Assembly (NCBI GenBank): GCA_020216805.1
Contig: JAIWNN010000016.1
Span: 1 to 10,000, forward strand
Length of the DNA stretch: 10,000 nucleotides
Source of the DNA: Desulfarculus sp.
GTDB lineage: Bacteria > Desulfobacterota > Desulfarculia > Desulfarculales > Desulfarculaceae
Direction of reading: 5' to 3'
Shown: in pieces, positions 6,458 to 10,000 of the stretch
How positions within the stretch are numbered: position 1 is the stretch's first letter
Layout of the letters: each line of letters starts with the position of its first letter
Program-made: the position numbers and the translations under genes
The notes under the pieces: model-generated
Seen by the model: the letters and a program-made list of their open reading frames with translations, nothing else
Told to the model about the DNA's origin: nothing
The model's database searches: none

Positions 6458-7870
6458 TTAGGATTCCAGACCCAAGGCGCGCAGCTTGTTGTAGAGAGTG
6501 GCCAGAGAGATGCCCAACCGGCGGGCCACCGCCCGCTTGCCAGCCAAGTCGCGGCCATGGCGCAAGAGCAGCCCCTGGATGGCCTCACGCTCGGCGTCGG
6601 CCACGATTTGCCGCAGGCTGCGCCGGTCGTCAATGGTTGGGGCAGCCTGGCTCCCGGTCGCCCCATCGCCACCTCCGCCGCGCGGCAAGGCAATCCGGTC
6701 TATGGCGCCGGACTGGCAAATGTTGGCCGCGAACTCCACGGCGTGCTTTAGTTCGCGGACATTGCCCGGCCAGGCATAGGCCTCCAACTCGGCCAGGGCC
6801 TGGCTCTCCAGCTCCACCACCCGGCCGGTCTTGGTTCGCCAGGCGGCCAGAAAGGTTTCGGCCAGGGGCGCGATGTCCTCCCGGCGGTTGCGCAGGGGAG
6901 GCAGTTGGAGGCGCAGAACGTTGAGGCGGTAATAGAGGTCTTCGCGAAAGGTTCCGGCGGCCACCATGCCCAGCAGGTCCTTGTTGGTGGCGGCGATCAC
7001 CCGCACGTCCAGGCTCTGCTCGCCGGAATCGCCCACCCGGCGGATGCGCCTTTGCTGCAGCACCCGCAGCAGCTTGGCCTGGATGTCCGGCTGCAGGTCG
7101 GCGATTTCGTCCAGAAAGATGGTCCCGCCCTCGGCCACTTCGAACAGGCCCAGACGCCCGCCCTTGCGCGCCCCGGTGAAGGCCCCCTCCTCATAGCCAA
7201 ACAGCTCGCTTTCGGCCAGCGCCGGGTTGATGGAGGGACAATCCAGGGGCACGAACGGCCCGGCGGCCCGAGGCGAAGCGTTGTGGATGGCCTGGGCGAA
7301 GAGCTCCTTGCCGGTTCCGCTGGGGCCGGTGATGAGCACGTCCTCCTGGCTTTCGGCCAGGCGCTGGGCCAGGGCCAAGGTCTGGCGCATCAACGGGGAA
7401 ACCGCCACGATGTCGGTGAACGAGGTCTGGGCCTTGTAGAAATTGCGCACCATGGTGTAAAGACGCGAGGTCCGCCGGGCGTAGGTGCGCAGGCGGTTGG
7501 TCAGGCGCTGCACCTCGGTGATGTCCTTGACCACCGACACCCCACCCACGATGCGGCCAGCGCAAAGAATGGGAGCCATGTCCACCACGTACTCCACCGC
7601 GCCCTCGCGCCGGTAGACCCCGGCCCGGGGCTCGCCGGTGCGGATGACGCTGGGCAGGATGGCCCCCGGCCGGACCTCGCTCAACAAACGGCCCACGATC
7701 TCCTCCCGGCGCACCCCGGTGATGCGGGTGTATTCCGGATTGACGTATTGCACCACGGTGTCGACGTCGGCGATGAGGATCCCGTCATAAATGGAGTCCA
7801 GCACGTTGAGGAACCAATCCTCCATTTCCTCCGGCGTGGGGAACTTCAACAATGACAAAACCTTGCGCAT
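6458..7870 (-). CDS. PAS-domain sigma-54-dependent transcriptional activator (AAA+, Fis-type HTH)
   Basis: A 470-aa enhancer-binding protein. Residues about 20-125 form a PAS sensor (LDSIYDGILIADVDTVVQYVN...YTRITGV), followed by a short linker. The AAA+ domain has Walker A GPSGTGKE (182-189), the sigma-54-contacting GAFTGA loop (229-234), Walker B TIFLDEI (250-256), FREDLYYRLNV (308-318) and WPGNVREL (367-374). The C-terminus (about 440-467) is a Fis-type helix-turn-helix (AVARRLGISLATLYNKLRAL). There is no receiver domain, so it responds to a ligand or redox signal through the PAS domain, not to a phosphorelay. Intact GAFTGA and ATPase motifs indicate a functional activator. The start is uncertain: ATGs at 7870 and 7876 are both plausible, while the frame's 5' extension to 7996 is GC-biased and unlike a PAS protein. 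It most likely controls the downstream symporter-AtuA operon, 251 bases away on the same strand. Confidence 0.88.
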   Translation of the reverse strand: MRKVLSLLKFPTPEEMEDWFLNVLDSIYDGILIADVDTVVQYVNPEYTRITGVRREEIVGRLLSEVRPGAILPSVIRTGEPRAGVYRREGAVEYVVDMAPILCAGRIVGGVSVVKDITEVQRLTNRLRTYARRTSRLYTMVRNFYKAQTSFTDIVAVSPLMRQTLALAQRLAESQEDVLITGPSGTGKELFAQAIHNASPRAAGPFVPLDCPSINPALAESELFGYEEGAFTGARKGGRLGLFEVAEGGTIFLDEIADLQPDIQAKLLRVLQQRRIRRVGDSGEQSLDVRVIAATNKDLLGMVAAGTFREDLYYRLNVLRLQLPPLRNRREDIAPLAETFLAAWRTKTGRVVELESQALAELEAYAWPGNVRELKHAVEFAANICQSGAIDRIALPRGGGGDGATGSQAAPTIDDRRSLRQIVADAEREAIQGLLLRHGRDLAGKRAVARRLGISLATLYNKLRALGLES

Positions 7871-7876
7871 GGTCAT

Positions 7877-8271
7877 CCCGGTGTGCGCTTGGGAGCCTTG
7901 ATCCAAGGGCGGCTGGAATCCCAGACCGTTCTGGACCAGCTTATCCCAGCCAGGTCTCCTTCGTCCAGGAGCGCCCGCCGTGGTTAGGCGGAGCAAGCCG
8001 GCAGGGGGGATGTTCGACGATCAGAGCCAGCAACCGAGTTGGGGGCCAGACCAGGCGGGCCGGGGCTGGCGCGGCAATGGTGATCCTTGCAAAAACAGCT
8101 AACAATTTCAAAATCTTGCCTGATCTCACCTCCCCCGGGGCCCTGGATCCGGGGAAGGGATGGGAGCCCAATCTAGTTTTTTTCAGTTTTTTTGGTAGAT
8201 TATAAAGAAAATTGGCGCGAAGCCAAGGATGGATCGACATCAATCTCCAACTACGTGGGATGACGCCGCAC
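7877..8271. other. Intergenic region between divergent activator and antiporter genes
   Basis: I see no convincing gene in these 395 bases. The left half is GC-rich and carries a dyad CCAGA-CCGT-TCTGG (7921-7934) about 45-60 bases before the activator start. The part from about 8085 to 8215 is clearly AT-richer than the surroundings. On the minus strand TTGAAA followed 17 bases later by AAGGAT (8110-8082) could be a weak activator promoter. A 6-bp stem CCCCGG/CCGGGG (8133-8138 and 8149-8154) and a small TTGGC/GCCAA hairpin (8212-8226) are also present. Promoters for both flanking genes should lie here. Confidence 0.55.
8175..8206 (+). promoter_or_regulatory. Phased T-tracts and possible -10 upstream of the antiporter gene
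   Basis: The nonamer AGTTTTTTT occurs twice with a 10-bp period (8175-8183 and 8185-8193), followed by TATAAA (8201-8206). A/T tracts repeated each helical turn bend DNA and can serve as an UP-like element. No good -35 box lies at the proper distance from TATAAA, so the promoter call is tentative. Confidence 0.35.
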
Positions 8272-9246
8272 ATGACATTGGCTTTTCTCGCTGTCGCATT
8301 GGGCCTGGCGCTGCTGGTCTGGAGCGCCGACCGTTTCGTGGAGGGAGCCGCCTGCACCGCCCGCTATTGCGGCATCTCATCGCTCTTGATCGGCATGGTG
8401 ATCGTTGGCTTCGGCACTTCCGCGCCCGAGATGGTGGTGTCGGTCTTGGCCGCGTCGCAGGGCAATCCCGGTATTGCGCTCGGCAACGCCTATGGCTCCA
8501 ACATCACCAACATCGCCCTGATCCTGGGGGTTACAGCGCTTATCAGCCCCATCGGCGTGCACTCGCAAGTGCTGCGCAGGGAGCTTCCCATCCTCATCGC
8601 CGTCACCGCTTTGGCCGCATGGCAGCTATGGGATCAGGAGATCAGCAGGTTCGACGCCATCTTGATGCTTTGCGTCTTCGGCGGGCTGATGGCCTGGACC
8701 ATCCGGCAGGGCCGACAAAACCAGGTGGACGCCCTGGGCGAAGAGATCGAGGACGAACTGCAGGTGCACGTGATGCCGATCAAGTTCGCGCTCGCCTGGC
8801 TGGTGGTGGGGCTGGCGTTTTTAATCGCCAGCTCGCGGTTGTTGGTCTGGGGCGCAGTGGAAATCGCCAATGGCTTTGGCGTCAGCGACCTGGTCATCGG
8901 CCTGACCATCGTGGCGGTGGGCACCTCGCTGCCGGAGTTGGCCTCGTCGGTCATCGCCGCCCGCAAGGGGGAGCACGACATCGCCCTTGGCAACGTCATC
9001 GGCTCAAACCTGTTCAACACCTTGGCGGTGGTCGGGCTAGCCGGCGCGATTCACCCCATGAAGCTGGGCCAGGAAGTCATCCATCGGGACTTGCCGGTCA
9101 TGGCCGCCTTGACCCTTGCGTTGTTCATTTTCGGGTATGGCTTCCGCGGGACCGGCCGCATCAGCCGCGTCAAGGGATCAATGCTTCTGGCCTGTTATGT
9201 TGGATACACCGCCTACTTGGTCGGCGCCCTGTTCACCTCGCCGTAA
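8272..9246 (+). CDS. Calcium/sodium antiporter (CaCA family, YrbG-like)
   Basis: A 324-aa inner-membrane protein with about ten hydrophobic helices and the internal duplication of Ca2+/cation antiporters. The first alpha-repeat has GFGTSAPE (46-53) and GNAYGSNITN (71-80); the second has AVGTSLPE (215-222) and GNVIGSNLFN (240-249). The two Glu residues of the GTSxPE motifs (Glu53 and Glu222) line the ion site. A charged loop at about 145-170 (GEEIEDEL) separates the halves. It exchanges Na+ (or H+) for Ca2+ to extrude calcium; ion selectivity cannot be read directly. Length equals E. coli YrbG (about 325 aa). I chose the ATG at 8272, with GGGA 11 bases before it, because it starts at the first helix. 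ATG 8260 is an alternative, and the TTG at 8212 only adds a polar extension. It appears to stand alone and has no link to neighbours. Confidence 0.88.
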   Translation: MTLAFLAVALGLALLVWSADRFVEGAACTARYCGISSLLIGMVIVGFGTSAPEMVVSVLAASQGNPGIALGNAYGSNITNIALILGVTALISPIGVHSQVLRRELPILIAVTALAAWQLWDQEISRFDAILMLCVFGGLMAWTIRQGRQNQVDALGEEIEDELQVHVMPIKFALAWLVVGLAFLIASSRLLVWGAVEIANGFGVSDLVIGLTIVAVGTSLPELASSVIAARKGEHDIALGNVIGSNLFNTLAVVGLAGAIHPMKLGQEVIHRDLPVMAALTLALFIFGYGFRGTGRISRVKGSMLLACYVGYTAYLVGALFTSP

Positions 9247-9367
9247 CAATAGGGGCGACGTTCACCGACCTGGCCACCCCCTTGGCCCCGCAGAATCGCC
9301 TGCACCACCCGAAGCGTCCAGGCGGTGGGCTCGCGCGCGGATCTGGATCCGGTCTCCTGGCCCCGCC

Positions 9368-9395
9368 CCGTCCCGCTCCCGCCGGGGCGGGACGG
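9368..9395 (+). terminator. Strong hairpin in the antiporter-ferritin gap
   Basis: Bases 9368-9379 pair with 9384-9395 (12 bp, one T-G wobble) around a CGCC loop, about 120 bases after the antiporter stop. The following TCCCTTGCC is only weakly T-rich. It probably ends or protects the antiporter transcript and insulates the ferritin gene. Confidence 0.4.
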
Positions 9396-9412
9396 TCCCT
9401 TGCCCCCCCTTG

Positions 9413-9430
9413 CGGCGCACTTGTGCGCCG
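9413..9430. repeat. Perfect inverted repeat upstream of the ferritin gene
   Basis: CGGCGCAC (9413-9420) and GTGCGCCG (9423-9430) form a perfect 8-bp dyad separated by TT. It lies about 80 bases before the ferritin start and overlaps a weak promoter-like pair (TTGTGC at 9421 and CAGAAT at 9444, 17 bases apart). It could be an operator for the ferritin gene or a second stem-loop of the antiporter 3' region. It does not resemble an AT-rich Fur box. Confidence 0.35.
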
Positions 9431-9508
9431 GATGGGGCCAGGGCAGAATAGTAAGGCAAGATCCCGAAGGACGGCGCAACCCAACCCGTTTGCCTGGAGA
9501 TTGTGGCC

Positions 9509-10000
9509 ATGCTGAAAGCCAGCATCGAAAAAGCGTTCAATGAGCAGATCAACGCCGAGATGTATTCAGCCTATCTTTACATGTCCATGGCGGCCTGGTT
9601 CCAGGCCCAGCAGCTCAACGGTTTCGCCCATTGGATGAAGGTCCAGGCCCAGGAGGAGATGACCCACGCCCTGCGCTTCTACAACTTCATCCACGAGCGC
9701 GGCGGCAAGGTGACCCTGAAGACGATCAAGGCCCCGGAAACCTCCTGGGCCTCGCCCCTGGCCGTCTTCGAGGCGGTGCTCAAACACGAGCACCTGGTGA
9801 CCAGTCTGATCAACAAGCTGGTCTCCCTGGCCCGCAAGGAGGAGGACTACGCGGCCGAGAACTTCCTGCAGTGGTTCGTCAAAGAGCAAGTGGAGGAGGA
9901 GGCCAGCGCCGAGGATGTCATTGGCAAGGTGAAGCTGGTGGACCAGACCCCGGGCGGGATGTTCATGCTGGACAAGGACCTGGCCGCGCGGGTCTTCACC
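9509..10000 (+). CDS. ftnA: Ferritin (FtnA-type), truncated at the right edge
   Basis: The first 164 residues of a non-haem ferritin; the frame is still open at the window end. Ferritins form 24-mer cytoplasmic shells that oxidise Fe2+ and store iron as a mineral. The four-helix bundle begins MLKASIEKAFNEQINAEMYS. All di-iron ferroxidase residues of E. coli FtnA are present at the same positions: Glu17, Glu50, His53, Glu94 and Gln127, as are the third-site Glu49, Glu126 and Glu130. QEEMTHALRFYNF and ENFLQWFVKEQVEEE are family signatures. There are no haem-binding features to suggest bacterioferritin and no rubredoxin domain as in rubrerythrin. GGAG at 9496-9499, 9 bases before the ATG, sets the start. 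E. coli FtnA is about 165 residues, so only a few residues should be missing. Confidence 0.93.
   Translation, partial: MLKASIEKAFNEQINAEMYSAYLYMSMAAWFQAQQLNGFAHWMKVQAQEEMTHALRFYNFIHERGGKVTLKTIKAPETSWASPLAVFEAVLKHEHLVTSLINKLVSLARKEEDYAAENFLQWFVKEQVEEEASAEDVIGKVKLVDQTPGGMFMLDKDLAARVFT

Noticed and set aside
8229..9515. A 428-aa plus-strand frame over the antiporter gene
   Set aside because: Arg/His/Gly-rich shadow lacking membrane segments; the other frame encodes ten helices and both GTSxPE repeats.
1..10000. CRISPR arrays, tRNA/rRNA genes, insertion sequences, phage or toxin-antitoxin genes
   Set aside because: Looked for repeats with regular spacing, tRNA-like cloverleafs, transposase motifs and small paired genes; none seen by eye.

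Overview
The window is GC-rich bacterial chromosomal DNA with tightly packed genes, short intergenic gaps, Shine-Dalgarno sites and a sigma-54 regulator. Gene content is metabolic and housekeeping. A stand-alone carboxyltransferase of the 5S/pyruvate carboxylase B type, a PAS/sigma-54 activator and the general gene style resemble an anaerobic Desulfobacterota (deltaproteobacterial) genome. That placement is an impression from protein style, not a proven assignment. I see no rRNA, tRNA, CRISPR array, insertion sequence or phage gene.

Left part (1-3204): the 3' end of a fabH-type ketoacyl-ACP synthase III gene (+) converges on a DHH-family phosphoesterase gene (-). The phosphoesterase gene is divergent from a 501-aa biotin-dependent carboxyltransferase subunit (+). 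A good sigma-70-like promoter (TTGACG, 18 bp, TAGTAT) and a strong Shine-Dalgarno precede the carboxyltransferase, and a 13-bp-stem hairpin follows it.

Central part (3205-7876, all on the minus strand): a transport and catabolic cassette. In transcription order it holds a PAS-AAA+-Fis sigma-54 activator, then a 251-bp intergenic region, then a CitMHS-family citrate-type symporter, an AtuA/DUF1446 protein, and a small AtuA-type ferredoxin-fold protein. The last two genes overlap by ATGA, so the two halves of what is often one AtuA polypeptide are split but translationally coupled. The intergenic region carries a near-consensus -24/-12 promoter about 50 bp before the symporter start. Two 16-bp TTC-N10-GAA dyads lie about 23 bp apart and roughly 175-200 bp upstream of the predicted transcription start. 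The simplest reading is that the activator senses a ligand through its PAS domain, binds the dyads, and turns on uptake and processing of a tri/dicarboxylate or related acid. The substrate and the AtuA reaction are unknown and make this the most interesting part of the window.

Right part (7877-10000): an AT-richer intergenic region with two phased T7 tracts precedes a CaCA-family Na+/Ca2+ antiporter gene (+). After a hairpin-rich gap comes a ferritin gene (+) that runs off the right edge with all its ferroxidase-centre residues intact.
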